From Shinella zoogloeoides (lineage in GTDB: Bacteria; Pseudomonadota; Alphaproteobacteria; Rhizobiales; Rhizobiaceae), in assembly GCF_003574625.1 (NCBI RefSeq), contig NZ_QNUJ01000011.1, positions 1 through 64,000 of the forward strand: DNA of 64,000 nucleotides. The letters are read 5' to 3'. Every line of letters begins with the position of its first letter. Within the stretch, counting starts at the first letter, position 1. The notes under the pieces are model-generated. The model had not been told where the DNA came from. It was given only the letters and a program-made list of their open reading frames with translations, and searched no databases. A program made the position numbers and the translations under genes. This document shows positions 20,456 through 28,994 of the stretch, piece by piece.

Positions 20456-20902
20456 TCACCCGGCCTTTTCCAGCCGCTTCGCCTCGATCTGGCCGATGGC
20501 GTCGACCACGGCATCGAAGGTCAGCATGGTCGAGGCGTGGCGGGCCTTGTAATCCTTGACGGGCTTGAGGAAACGCATGTCCTCGAAGCGGCCGGCCGGT
20601 CCCTCGCCGTCGGCCTTCAGCATGGCGAGCATGTCCTCGCGCGCCTTGCGGATTTCCGCCACCGTCGCGCCGATCACGTGGCGCGCCATGACCGAGGACG
20701 ACGCCTGGCCGAGCGCGCAGGCCTTCACCTCGTGGGCGAAATCGCTGACGGTATCGCCGTCGAGTTTCAGATAGACCTTCACGCGCGAGCCGCAGAGCTT
20801 GGAATGGGCGCCAGCTTCGGCGTCCGCATCCGGCAGGGTGCCGATGCGCGGGATGTTGCCGGCGAATTCGAGGATACGGCTGTTATAGATATCGTCCATC
20901 AT
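20456..20902 (-). CDS. IscU/SufU-like iron-sulfur scaffold protein
   Basis: The 148-residue protein resembles NifU N-terminal/IscU scaffolds: LCGSRVKVYLKLDGD with Cys37, VKACALGQASSSVMA with Cys62, and a C-terminal helix. The third cluster-ligand Cys expected near RxKCATL appears as His122 (KARHASTML), a notable departure from IscU and SufU. It may bind zinc or an altered cluster, or work in sulfur transfer. Adjacent ATGs at 20899 and 20902 give either MDD or MMDD. It lies divergent from folE, away from the SUF operon at 60-64 kb. Confidence 0.8.
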   Translation of the reverse strand: MMDDIYNSRILEFAGNIPRIGTLPDADAEAGAHSKLCGSRVKVYLKLDGDTVSDFAHEVKACALGQASSSVMARHVIGATVAEIRKAREDMLAMLKADGEGPAGRFEDMRFLKPVKDYKARHASTMLTFDAVVDAIGQIEAKRLEKAG

Positions 20903-21234
20903 GGCCCTGTTTTCCGCGCTTTTTGCGGAATCTTCAATGATCCGAGGAGATTATTCCGGCCTCGTCGGGAAAAAAGCACGGCGTGTCGCCTCAGGCCTCT
21001 TTCGCAGTGGTTGTTCGATACTATATGATAACTCGTATTGGGGTGAGGGTTTTACAAGTGTCGAACCATCACCTGTTGTTTGGGAAACCGTGCCGGACGG
21101 TCGATCGCACTGATGAGCGATGACCCGAAAGCCCCGGAGCCCGCCAACGGAACCCAAGCCTGCAGGGTTAGGCGAATGGCCAGTGGCGAGTCCGATAAAC
21201 ACGTCAGGTAACCTGCAGAAAGGTCAATGGGTCC
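20903..21234 (+). promoter_or_regulatory. Structured intergenic leader upstream of folE
   Basis: The 332-base gap between the IscU-like gene and folE holds a putative structured RNA. GGG (21082) and CCC (21124) enclose two perfect 5-bp hairpins, ACCGT-GCCGG-ACGGT and ATCGC-ACTGATGA-GCGAT, as in a three-way junction. Next come an AACCC/GGGTT stem (21151-21169) and the dyad CAGGTAACCTG (21205). The alphaproteobacterial folE (THF-II) riboswitch is known upstream of folE, but I could not match its consensus with confidence. Confidence 0.3.
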
Positions 21235-21846
21235 ATGGACGCCATAGTCACCAATTTTCCGCGCATCGAGGATGAAGCCGGCCGCCCCACGCAGAAAGAG
21301 GCGGAAGACGCCGTTCGCGTTCTGCTTCGCTGGGCCGGCGATGATCCGCAGCGCGAGGGCCTGCTCGACACGCCCAAGCGCGTCGCGAAAGCCTATCGCG
21401 AGCTCTTTTCCGGCTACGACCTCGCCGCCGAGGATGTGCTCGGCCGCACCTTCGAGGAGGTCGCCGGCTACGACGACATGGTGCTGGTGAAGGACATTCC
21501 GTTCTTCTCGCATTGCGAGCACCATATGGTGCCGATCATCGGCAAGGCGCATGTCGCCTATCTGCCGAACGGCCGGGTACTGGGCCTTTCCAAGATCGCC
21601 CGCGTGGTGGAGATCTTCGGCCGCCGCCTGCAGACGCAGGAGACGATGACGGCGCAGATCGCCAAATCCATCGACGAAACGCTGAACCCGCGGGGCGTCG
21701 CCGTGATGATCGAGGCCGAGCATATGTGCATGGCCATGCGCGGCATCCAGAAACAGGGCTCGACAACGCTCACCACCACCTTTACCGGTGCCTTCAAGAC
21801 CGAGCCGGCCGAACAGGTCCGGTTCATGACGATGATCCGGAGCTAG
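21235..21846 (+). CDS. folE: GTP cyclohydrolase I
   Basis: The 203-residue enzyme converts GTP to dihydroneopterin triphosphate, the first step of tetrahydrofolate synthesis. Zinc ligands Cys94 and His97 ([20 protein letters not shown]) and Cys165 ([10 protein letters not shown]) are intact, and the catalytic loop is normal. The N-terminal part (about 1-40) is variable. An AAAGG ribosome site precedes the ATG. hisI follows 36 bases later, probably in the same transcript. Confidence 0.97.
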   Translation: MDAIVTNFPRIEDEAGRPTQKEAEDAVRVLLRWAGDDPQREGLLDTPKRVAKAYRELFSGYDLAAEDVLGRTFEEVAGYDDMVLVKDIPFFSHCEHHMVPIIGKAHVAYLPNGRVLGLSKIARVVEIFGRRLQTQETMTAQIAKSIDETLNPRGVAVMIEAEHMCMAMRGIQKQGSTTLTTTFTGAFKTEPAEQVRFMTMIRS

Positions 21847-21882
21847 GCCGAAGGCCGGCTCCGCCCGACGGAGCCGACCGCC

Positions 21883-22335
21883 ATGCCGATCACCTTCCAA
21901 GCCCCCTCCAGGGACAAGGCCGAGCTGGAGACAGGCCCGGCCTTCACCCCCCGCTTCGACGGCAACGGTCTCGTGACCGCCGTCGTGACGGATGCGAGGG
22001 ACGGCGAACTGCTGATGGTCGCCCACATGAATGCCGAAGCGCTGGCGCTCACCATCGAGACCGGCATCGCGCATTACTGGAGCCGCTCGCGCAATTCACT
22101 CTGGAAGAAGGGCGAGACCTCCGGCAACCTTCAGACCGTCGTGGAACTCAGGACCGACTGCGACCAGGACGCCGTCTGGCTGAAGGTCTCCGTCGCCGGC
22201 CACGACGCCACCTGCCATACCGGCCGCCGCTCCTGCTTCTACCGCACGGTCTCGGGCGGCCCGGACGGCGCGGTACTGACGATCACCGGCGGCGAGCCGC
22301 AATTCGACCCGGCGGCCGTCTACAGCAAAAATTAA
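21883..22335 (+). CDS. hisI: Phosphoribosyl-AMP cyclohydrolase
   Basis: The 150-residue enzyme opens the adenine ring of phosphoribosyl-AMP, the third step of histidine synthesis. Family motifs include [36 protein letters not shown], the metal-binding DCDQDAVWL and the zinc-binding [11 protein letters not shown]. There is no fused HisE domain, as is usual in alphaproteobacteria. It sits 36 bases after folE. Confidence 0.96.
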   Translation: MPITFQAPSRDKAELETGPAFTPRFDGNGLVTAVVTDARDGELLMVAHMNAEALALTIETGIAHYWSRSRNSLWKKGETSGNLQTVVELRTDCDQDAVWLKVSVAGHDATCHTGRRSCFYRTVSGGPDGAVLTITGGEPQFDPAAVYSKN

Positions 22336-22688
22336 GCATCTCGACGAATAGCGTCCCGTTCCGGCACGGATTTACCATTTGGCAACCTGTCGGGTCGCCT
22401 AATCCAAGCATGGCGGACCTTATCCCCGCCATGCGGATCAGGATATGGAACCCCATCGCTCGCATGCGCTTCGAAAGGTTTCCGACGCCACCCCCAAAGG
22501 GGTAGCGGTATCCGGGGCAGGCCCCCGTCTTCCGCCTCGAGAAAAGTGCTCTTTCCGGGATTTTTTGTCCCGAAAGTTCCCCGCGTCACAGATTGCAACT
22601 ATTCTGCCATTTATTGTGCTCCCGAGGGCAGCCAATTGGCGGAACCGTTTGCTTTACCGCGAATTCCTTTAGGGAACGGAGGTCCGGA
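22336..22688. other. Gene-free stretch between hisI and patatin gene
   Basis: I see no credible gene in these 353 bases. A perfect dyad CATGGCGG / CCGCCATG spans about 22408-22433, and a CTTTCCGGGA / TCCCGAAAG dyad with a T-rich loop lies at about 22552-22576. Either could be a weak terminator or operator. The AT-richer segment at 22580-22620 may hold the patatin gene's promoter. Confidence 0.4.
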
Positions 22689-23651
22689 ATGTTGAACTGG
22701 AGTTTCAATCGTAGCCTCGTAACGGCGGATGCCTCGGATCCCGGCGGACCTTCCATGAACGACGTTTCCCACATTCCCGCGCCGGCCCCGCCGCGCAAGC
22801 CGAAGATCGCCCTTGCCCTCGGCGGCGGCGCCGCCCGCGGCTGGGCCCATATCGGTGTGCTCCGGGCGCTGGAGGAAGAAGGTATCGAGGTGGGCATGAT
22901 CGCCGGTACCTCCATCGGCGCCCTCGTCGGCGGCTGTTATCTGGCCGGCAAGCTCGACGAACTGGAGGCCTTCGCCCGCTCGCTCACCATGCGCCGCATT
23001 GCGAGCCTCCTCGATTTCACCATTCGCGGCTCCGGCCTCTTCGGCGGCATGCGGCTGACCAGGCGCATGCAGGAGCATATAGAGAACCTGTCGATCGAGG
23101 ATCTCGACCGGCCCTTCGTCGCGGTGGCGACGGAGGTCAACAGCGGCCACGAAGTCTGGATCAACAGCGGCTCGCTGATCACGGCGCTGCGCGCGTCCTA
23201 TGCCCTGCCCGGCATCTTCGAGCCGATCAAGTGCAACAACCGCACGCTGGTGGATGGCGCCCTGGTGAACCCGGTGCCCGTTTCCGTCTGCCGGGCGCAT
23301 GAGGAGCTTCTGGTCGTCGCCGTCAACCTCAACTACGACCTCTACGGCCGCTCGGCCGTGATCAAGCACAGCGCGGGCCCGCAGAAGATCGAAGAACAGA
23401 AGCAGGAGGACAGCGCCGCCCGGCTCGGGCTGACGAGCGTCATGGTGCAGTCCTTCAACATCATCCAGGACCGGATTTCCCGCGCGCGCCTTGCCGGTGA
23501 TCCGCCGGACCTCGCGCTGCATCCGAAGCTGGCTGATATCGGCCTTTCGGAATTCCATCGCGCCGGTGAATCCATCGAACGCGGCTACCTCGAGGGCAAG
23601 GCGCGGATTTTCGAGATCAAGCGGATGCTGGAAGTGGTGATGGCCCGCTGA
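22689..23651 (+). CDS. Patatin-like phospholipase family protein
   Basis: The 320-residue protein has the patatin fold motifs: glycine-rich oxyanion loop GGGAARGWAHIG, nucleophile Ser in GTSIGALVGG and the catalytic Asp in DGALVNPVP, matching the RssA/YchK-like bacterial group. These act on acyl-ester lipids; the substrate is unknown. There is no signal peptide, so it is cytosolic or membrane-peripheral. The start has a strong GGAGG site. A hairpin GCCCGC-TGAAT-GCGGGC-TTT overlaps its stop codon and probably terminates transcription. Confidence 0.88.
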   Translation: MLNWSFNRSLVTADASDPGGPSMNDVSHIPAPAPPRKPKIALALGGGAARGWAHIGVLRALEEEGIEVGMIAGTSIGALVGGCYLAGKLDELEAFARSLTMRRIASLLDFTIRGSGLFGGMRLTRRMQEHIENLSIEDLDRPFVAVATEVNSGHEVWINSGSLITALRASYALPGIFEPIKCNNRTLVDGALVNPVPVSVCRAHEELLVVAVNLNYDLYGRSAVIKHSAGPQKIEEQKQEDSAARLGLTSVMVQSFNIIQDRISRARLAGDPPDLALHPKLADIGLSEFHRAGESIERGYLEGKARIFEIKRMLEVVMAR

Positions 23652-23663
23652 ATGCGGGCTTTC
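23643..23663 (+). terminator. Hairpin overlapping the patatin gene stop
   Basis: GCCCGC and GCGGGC enclose TGAAT, which includes the stop codon, and a short T-run follows. Confidence 0.5.
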
Positions 23664-23756
23664 CGGAAGAAGCGACCGGTTCTTACACGGGAAAGACGAA
23701 ATGGGCGGCGGGCGGAGCGATGGAAATCGTTCCGCCCAAACCCGTTCGGTGCCGTA

Positions 23757-24185
23757 TCAGCTTGCGATATAGGCCTTGATGGCTTCGGCTTCGTGCTGGA
23801 TCGCGCGGATGTGGGATTTCACCACGTCGCCGATCGAGATGATGCCCACCAGGCGGCCGTCCTTTTCCACGGGGATGTGGCGGGCGCGCAGCGTGCTCAT
23901 CATTTCCATGAGCTCCTCGACCGTCTGGTTTTCGCCACAACGATGGACATTGCCCCACATGATGGAGGAAATGGGCTTGTCCAGGCATTCGCCGCCGCTG
24001 CGGGCGATGGCGGCCACGATATCGCGCTCGGTCAGAATGCCCGCGATGCGGTCATTTCGATCCACGATGACGATGGCGCCGATATGATTTTCATGCAGAT
24101 AGACGGCAGCCTGCCTTACGGTGAGCTGCGGGCCGCCGGTTACGACGTTGCGGCCTTTTTCGTCCAGTATAGTCCTTACATACAT
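23757..24185 (-). CDS. CBS-pair domain protein
   Basis: The 142-residue protein consists of two CBS motifs (about 15-65 and 80-135): LHENHIGAIVIVDRNDRIAGILTERDI and STLRARHIPVEKDGRLVGIISIGDVV. Stand-alone CBS pairs bind adenine nucleotides and regulate partner proteins. The partner here is not evident; the upstream gene encodes a rhomboid protease but 185 bases separate them. Confidence 0.88.
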   Translation of the reverse strand: MYVRTILDEKGRNVVTGGPQLTVRQAAVYLHENHIGAIVIVDRNDRIAGILTERDIVAAIARSGGECLDKPISSIMWGNVHRCGENQTVEELMEMMSTLRARHIPVEKDGRLVGIISIGDVVKSHIRAIQHEAEAIKAYIAS

Positions 24186-24370
24186 GCGTACCTCCCGTGT
24201 GCATCATGACGCTGAGAGGCGGGACATCCGCGCAGGGATGCCCTGCCAGTACGGGGCGGCATCCCTTCCTCCTTGCGGATGCTACCCTGTTCCGGTGTGC
24301 ATGTGCGAACCGGAACGATGTCATGGTGCGCCACGAAAGAGGCGATTGCAAGACGGCTAATAGACTATCG

Positions 24371-25114
24371 TTAATCCCGCCGGCTCTCGGCCACGGAAAC
24401 GTCGAAGATCGGGAAGAACAGGAAGCCGAACAGGAAGCCGCCGATATGCGCTTCCCACGCCACCGCCCCGCCGGCGGCCACCGAACCGAAGATCTGGCCG
24501 AAGCCGATCAGGAAGTTCGTGAGGAACCAGATACCGGAAAAGACCAGCACGGACCGGTTGGAGAGTGCTTCGGGGATGGTGAGTCGGCGGTTGAGATGGG
24601 CAAACTGCCGGCTGACGCGCCCGCTCGGCGAAAAGACGAAGCGTGCCGCTGCGCCCATCAGGCCCGACACGACGCCGGAGGCACCGACGACGAGGATCAT
24701 CGCGCCCCAGTGCAGGGCCGTGTGGAAGGCGACGGCCGCGATGGCCGAAAGGCACCAGAAGAGAAAGAACCGCACGGTGCCGATGCGCCGCACGACGGGC
24801 GCCCCGAAGGCGACCATCCAGAACGCATTGAAGATCAGATGCTCCCAGCCGCCATGCAGCAGCGAATAGGTGACCGGGCTCCACAGCCAGCTCAGGTCCC
24901 ATTCGGAGAACGGAACGGCATAGCGTCCCGGGATGAAGGCGAATTCCAGCAGCACGTATTCGTCGGCCGACGGCGACAGGACATAGGTGCGCACCAGATG
25001 GACGAGCGTCAGCAGCCCGAGAACGAAGACGAGGCTTCCGGGCAGGTTGAACGCCGGCTCCCGCTTGCGGGCCTCGAACCCGTCACCCTGCACTTCGATG
25101 CCGTCGTTACTCAT
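24371..25114 (-). CDS. Rhomboid-family intramembrane serine protease
   Basis: The 247-residue protein has about six membrane segments. The rhomboid dyad is visible: Ser146 in GASG and His223 in EAHIGGFLFGF, plus the conserved HGGWEHLIFN motif (His87, Asn96) in the second segment. It should cleave transmembrane substrates in the inner membrane; the target is unknown. ATG 25114 was chosen at the start of the hydrophilic N-terminal tail. It is divergent from the PAS gene. Confidence 0.88.
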   Translation of the reverse strand: MSNDGIEVQGDGFEARKREPAFNLPGSLVFVLGLLTLVHLVRTYVLSPSADEYVLLEFAFIPGRYAVPFSEWDLSWLWSPVTYSLLHGGWEHLIFNAFWMVAFGAPVVRRIGTVRFFLFWCLSAIAAVAFHTALHWGAMILVVGASGVVSGLMGAAARFVFSPSGRVSRQFAHLNRRLTIPEALSNRSVLVFSGIWFLTNFLIGFGQIFGSVAAGGAVAWEAHIGGFLFGFLFFPIFDVSVAESRRD

Positions 25115-25404
25115 GACCGAACCACCCAACTCAAAAATCGATTCGTGCTTATATCGAGAAAAGAAAGGCCGTGCAGCTTTCGCCGACGGCCGGTGCCCCC
25201 AATCCCCGGGGCGAAACAGATGTGCAGTAAACCATTCCCTCGTGAAGGGATGCCGGATGTTCTCCCAAGCCGGTCGGCCGCGCAATGGAAACCAATCGTT
25301 AACCTTAATATCCGTCTGGCACGAAACTCGCACAGTCTCTCACAAATGCCCCCTGCACCGCCTCCGGCGTGCCGTAGCGGGACAGAGCAGACGGAAGAAC
25401 GAGC

Positions 25405-26073
25405 ATGCATACCAGAGCCGCAACCACGCTTTACGATTACTGGACGCGCCAGCGCGGCGAACGCGCCGTGCCATTGCGGAGCACCATCGAACCCGCCGAC
25501 ATCGCGGCGATCCTGCCGGATGTCTTCATGCTGGAGTATGGACGACTGCATGCGCCGCGCTTTCGCCTCGCCGGCACGCGCATGTGCGCCCAGTTCGCCC
25601 GCGAGCTGAAGGGCATGGATTTCGATGCGCTGTTTGCCCCGGACCAACGCAGCCGCGTGGCCCGCATGGCGGAAAACGTCATGGCCGAGGCCATGCCCGC
25701 GGTCATGCGGATCCGGCTCGTCGACGGCGCGCTGGAAAATACCGAGGCGGAAATCGTGCTGCTGCCGCTTGCGACCGCCGGCCGGACGGCCGACCGCATC
25801 ATCGGCACCTTCGCCCCCCTGCCCGGCCAGCGCCAGCCGCTCTCGGCCTTCCGCTATGCCACGCTCGATGCGCTTTCGGTGATCGACCCGGCGCGCAAGG
25901 ACGATCTGGCCGGCAACCGCCCGCCGATCCCCATGCCGACATCCGTCATGGCCATGCGTCCGGCCGGCTTCGGCCAGAAGATCAGCCGGGTCATGCACCT
26001 GCGCATTTTCGAAGGCGGGCGGAAGGACGGCGGATTGGCGGAAACGCAACCAATATCGCCCAAAGGTTGTTGA
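25405..26073 (+). CDS. PAS domain protein (PAS_5-type)
   Basis: The 222-residue protein fits the short alphaproteobacterial PAS_5 family: TLYDYWTRQRGER, PADIAAILPDVFMLEYG and FRLAGTRMCAQFARELKGMDF. It has no output domain, so it is likely a sensory or adaptor protein; ligand and partner are unknown. It is followed 101 bases later by a PilZ gene, a pairing that suggests a motility or cell-surface signalling role (inference). Confidence 0.8.
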   Translation: MHTRAATTLYDYWTRQRGERAVPLRSTIEPADIAAILPDVFMLEYGRLHAPRFRLAGTRMCAQFARELKGMDFDALFAPDQRSRVARMAENVMAEAMPAVMRIRLVDGALENTEAEIVLLPLATAGRTADRIIGTFAPLPGQRQPLSAFRYATLDALSVIDPARKDDLAGNRPPIPMPTSVMAMRPAGFGQKISRVMHLRIFEGGRKDGGLAETQPISPKGC

Positions 26074-26118
26074 AACCACAACCCGAGGCGACATTTTCCC
26101 GCTCCGGCAAACCTTCTG

Positions 26119-26136
26119 TTAACCCCGAAAGGTTAA
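26119..26136. promoter_or_regulatory. Inverted repeat upstream of PilZ gene
   Basis: TTAACC-N6-GGTTAA is a perfect 6-bp dyad 39 bases before the PilZ start codon. It may be an operator; the regulator is unknown. Confidence 0.35.
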
Positions 26137-26174
26137 GGGTTGGAAAGAGATAGGACGATCAGGCACGCGCGCTC

Positions 26175-26786
26175 ATGTACTCTTTCCAGCAAGCATCGCC
26201 GGCAACCAGAGCAGCGCAACCCGACCAGCGCAACTTCCAGCGCGTCTCGGTGAACCTGCCCGGCCGCCTGATGCTCGCCAGCCATGACGAATTCGACTGC
26301 ACCGCCCTCGACATGTCGCCGGGCGACGCCAGCTTCGTCTGCAGCGCGCGCCCGCGGATGGGCGAGCGCATCATCGCCTATATCGACCATGTCGGCCGCA
26401 TCGAGGGCTCCGTCGCGATCCTTCGCGAAGACGGCTTCGTCATCCAGTTGAACGCGACGGACCGCAAGCGGGAAAAGCTCGCGGCCCAGCTCACCTGGAT
26501 CGCCAACCGGCACGAGCTCGGCCTGCCGGAAGACCGCCGCCACGACCGCCTCACGCCGCGCAACACGCGCACGGACCTGACGCTCGACGACGGCCGGCGC
26601 TATCCCTGCCGCATCATCGACCTTTCGCTTTCGGGCGCCGCCGTCGATATCGACGTCCGCCCCGCCCTCGGCACGCCGGTCCAGCTCGGCAACATGAAGG
26701 GGCGAGTCGTGCGCCACTTCCAGGAAGGCGTCGCCATCGAGTTCTCGTCCGTCCAGTCGCGGGAAGCCCTCACGGCATTCCTGTAG
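26175..26786 (+). CDS. Tandem PilZ domain protein
   Basis: The 203-residue protein contains two PilZ-like barrels (about 22-95 and 120-200). Each begins with an Arg-rich segment (QRNFQRVSVNLPGRL and RRHDRLTPRNTRTDL), and the second has the (D/N)xSxxG-like DLSLSGAAVDI. The second domain keeps the RxxxR-like and DxSxxG motifs associated with cyclic-di-GMP binding; the first (DMSPGDASF) is degenerate. It is probably a c-di-GMP effector for motility or polysaccharide. A terminator follows. Confidence 0.85.
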   Translation: MYSFQQASPATRAAQPDQRNFQRVSVNLPGRLMLASHDEFDCTALDMSPGDASFVCSARPRMGERIIAYIDHVGRIEGSVAILREDGFVIQLNATDRKREKLAAQLTWIANRHELGLPEDRRHDRLTPRNTRTDLTLDDGRRYPCRIIDLSLSGAAVDIDVRPALGTPVQLGNMKGRVVRHFQEGVAIEFSSVQSREALTAFL

Positions 26787-26821
26787 CATTCCGGCACAGC
26801 CGAAAGCCGATATTGTTTCAA

Positions 26822-26846
26822 AAAGGGCCCCGTGGGGCCCTTTGCT
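26822..26846 (+). terminator. Terminator after PilZ gene
   Basis: The hairpin AAAGGGCCCC / GGGGCCCTTT is followed by a T-containing tract 35 bases after the PilZ stop codon. Confidence 0.75.
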
Positions 26847-27115
26847 GTTTCAGCCCGGATCGAGGCACATTCTCGAAAAAGAAAATCAAAAAAAATTCTG
26901 CCGCGCGCGTCCATCATCGGGAAAAACGCAGCGATGCAAGTACGCATTATGCCCGACGACCATGTGGTACCAGCGCTCATCCGCGTGGAAATTCCGGCTT
27001 CCAATAAGCCGAACCCAGCCCAATATCACCTGCTTAAATCGAAAAACGATTATGAATCAGCAGCATGGCGGAAGATGAAAGCCCGCAACCGCGAGGGTAT
27101 TCGCTACAATTTTAA
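26847..27115. other. Gene-free stretch before BTLCP gene
   Basis: The gap between the PilZ and BTLCP genes (26787-27268) has no convincing gene. A frame from ATG 26934 to 27191 is open for 85 codons, but it lacks a ribosome site and ends in low-complexity Asn/Gln/Phe residues translated from an AT-rich repeat. The part after 27050 is unusually AT-rich and holds the phased repeats described separately. Confidence 0.4.
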
Positions 27116-27154
27116 TCAAATTCGCTTCAAATACAGTTCAAATCAATCTCAAAT
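27116..27154 (+). promoter_or_regulatory. Four TCAAAT boxes with exact 11-bp period
   Basis: TCAAAT begins at 27116, 27127, 27138 and 27149, exactly one helical turn apart; TACAAT at 27105 may be a degenerate fifth. The block ends about 20 bases before possible -10 hexamers TATGCT (27174) or TATCTT (27179) and 114 bases before the BTLCP start codon. Direct repeats at 11 bp are typical of OmpR/PhoB-family response regulators, so an activator site is inferred. Confidence 0.6.
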
Positions 27155-27268
27155 TCTATTCTTGTTTTATGCTTATGCTATCTTGATTTGAACTAAGTTC
27201 TACTTCGGCTTTTCGCGCAAGCTCAAAACATAGCTGTCATTGTCGCCTCATCGAACGGGGACATAGCA

Positions 27269-27868
27269 ATGACAAAAATCATCAAGACAGGGACGTTTGC
27301 ATTCCTCCTTTCCCTGGTTGCGGCGCAGGCCGCCATGGCGCTGCCGGCCAATACGCCGCTTGCAGGCGCGACCAACCAGCCGATCGGCCACTATGAATTC
27401 TGCAAGGTCAATGCCAGCGAATGCGGCCCGAACGGCCGTGACGACGGCCCGCTCAAGCTGACGCAGGAAAACTGGAAGACGATCCTCAACGTCAACTACG
27501 CCGCCAACACCGAATTCGCGCCGATGACCGACATGGAAATCTACGGCGTCGAGGAGAAGTGGGCCTATCCGGAATATGCCGCCGACTGCGAGGACTATGT
27601 CCTCGTCAAGCGCAAGCGCCTGATGGAAGCCGGCATCTCGCCCGCGAACCTCCTGATCACCGTCGTCCTCCAGCCGAACGGCGAAGGCCACGCGGTCCTG
27701 ACCGTGCGCACCGACCGCGGCGACTTCGTGCTCGACAACATGCGCAACAAGGTCCTGCTCTGGTCGGAGACCGAATACCGCTTCCTCAAGCGCCAGTCGT
27801 CGGCCAATGCCGGCAAGTGGGTCAAGCTGCAGGATGGCCGCGCCGAAGCTGTCGGTAGCGTCAGGTAA
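27269..27868 (+). CDS. Transglutaminase-like cysteine peptidase (BTLCP)
   Basis: The 199-residue exported protein has a signal peptide (about 1-24, AAMA-LP) and the bacterial transglutaminase-like cysteine peptidase fold. The triad Cys107 (ADCEDYV), His141 (GEGHAVLTV) and Asp156 (VLDNM) is intact. LapG, a relative, cleaves surface adhesins in a c-di-GMP circuit, but stand-alone rhizobial members are uncharacterised; the nearby PilZ gene is suggestive only. The phased TCAAAT repeats upstream suggest response-regulator control. Confidence 0.88.
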   Translation: MTKIIKTGTFAFLLSLVAAQAAMALPANTPLAGATNQPIGHYEFCKVNASECGPNGRDDGPLKLTQENWKTILNVNYAANTEFAPMTDMEIYGVEEKWAYPEYAADCEDYVLVKRKRLMEAGISPANLLITVVLQPNGEGHAVLTVRTDRGDFVLDNMRNKVLLWSETEYRFLKRQSSANAGKWVKLQDGRAEAVGSVR

Positions 27869-28112
27869 GGACCGGCGCCCGAGGGCGCGCGAAGAGACTG
27901 CCCGGCGGCTTTGCCGGGCAACAGAAAGGGCCCGGTCAGTCCCCCAACCCCCGTCCCCGACCTTGGCCCTGCGGCCGGTTCTCCTGTCCCGGAACCGGCC
28001 GCTCCCTTTTTGAGGGCATGCCCAGCCAAATCCTCAACCGAAAATTAACCATGTTGGCAGACCCTCCGCCCAGGTATCCCGCAATGGACGGGTCGAAAAA
28101 GCGCGAGGCGAC

Positions 28113-28874
28113 ATGGCTGCGATGGCAACCGGCAACGAGGACCATGCCCCGCTCATCTCCAATCGCCTGCTGACGCGCCTGACCGTCGGCGTCGCGGTTC
28201 TCGCCGGGCTGACGCTCGCCATCAGCGTCGCCGGCCGCGCATTGGGCGAGCGCATCGCGCTTGCCGGCCATACCGAAAGCGCTGAGGCCGTGGATGTCGT
28301 GATCGGCCAGGACCAGATCCGCCTTCCCGCCAATACGATCCGCTTCGAGGAGCAGCGCCGGCCGGGCCGCACGGAGCGCGTCGATCTCTACCTCACCTGG
28401 CCGGAGATGAATGGCTATTCCAACGGCGAGCGCATCCGCTTCAACGATGCGACGCGGCCCGAGAGCCTGATTTTCCTCAATCTTTCGCAAAGCACCATGT
28501 CGCGCGACATGTCCGGCCGGCTGGCGCCGATCTACAGCCACCTGTTCGACGACCGGACGGAATCCGGTCCGGCCGGCCTGACGATGCAGCCGCTGCGGGA
28601 GAATTCCGGCTATGGCGGCGAGGTGTTCTTCACCGGGACGCTGCCCGACGGCTCCGACTATGCGGTGCGCTGCATGATGCCGGCGGACGAATCGCAATCG
28701 ACCAGCGCGGATTGCCAGCGCGATATCCACATCGGCCGCGATCTTTCTGTGCTTTACCGTTTTTCGAGCAGACTTTTGCCGCAGTGGCAGGCGATGGAGG
28801 CGCGCGTACGCGATTATCTCGCCGCATCCCTCGTCGAAAACGGCCGCCCTGCCTCGACCACCCGCACCCGATAA
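28113..28874 (+). CDS. Hypothetical membrane-anchored protein
   Basis: The 253-residue protein has a single N-terminal membrane segment (about 22-43, LTVGVAVLAGLTLAISVAG) after a short cytoplasmic tail, so the rest is probably periplasmic. The mature part includes RLPANTIRFEEQRRPGRTERVDLYLTWPEM and two Cys (VRCMMP, ADCQRD) that could form a disulfide. No family recognised. A TTAACCAT sequence near 28046, resembling a CtrA half-site, precedes the gene. The D-Ala-D-Ala carboxypeptidase gene follows 120 bases later. Confidence 0.7.
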   Translation: MAAMATGNEDHAPLISNRLLTRLTVGVAVLAGLTLAISVAGRALGERIALAGHTESAEAVDVVIGQDQIRLPANTIRFEEQRRPGRTERVDLYLTWPEMNGYSNGERIRFNDATRPESLIFLNLSQSTMSRDMSGRLAPIYSHLFDDRTESGPAGLTMQPLRENSGYGGEVFFTGTLPDGSDYAVRCMMPADESQSTSADCQRDIHIGRDLSVLYRFSSRLLPQWQAMEARVRDYLAASLVENGRPASTTRTR

Positions 28875-28994
28875 AACACGGCCAACCTGTGAAACCAATA
28901 ATTCATCATAAACCGATTGGTAACGCTGTGTGGCTATTGTGCCTCAAACGGTCGTCGCGGCAGCTTGCAAGCGGACGGCATATGCAATCCGAGA

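Noticed and set aside
21109-21132. CTGATGAG...CGAAA in the folE leader resembling a hammerhead ribozyme core
   Set aside because: The intervening bases do not form the needed stem II, and no cleavage triplet with flanking stems was found.
21120-21147. GATGACCCG...GCCCGCC resembling the end of a cobalamin riboswitch
   Set aside because: The other conserved blocks of the cobalamin aptamer are absent and folE is not a usual target.
26934-27191. 85-codon open frame upstream of the BTLCP gene
   Set aside because: No ribosome site, and its 3' end is translated AT-rich repeat DNA giving low-complexity residues; the phased repeats are better read as a control region.
27899-27920. TGCCCGGC/GCCGGGCA hairpin after the BTLCP gene as a terminator
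   Set aside because: There is no T-tract after the stem, so it was not listed as a terminator.
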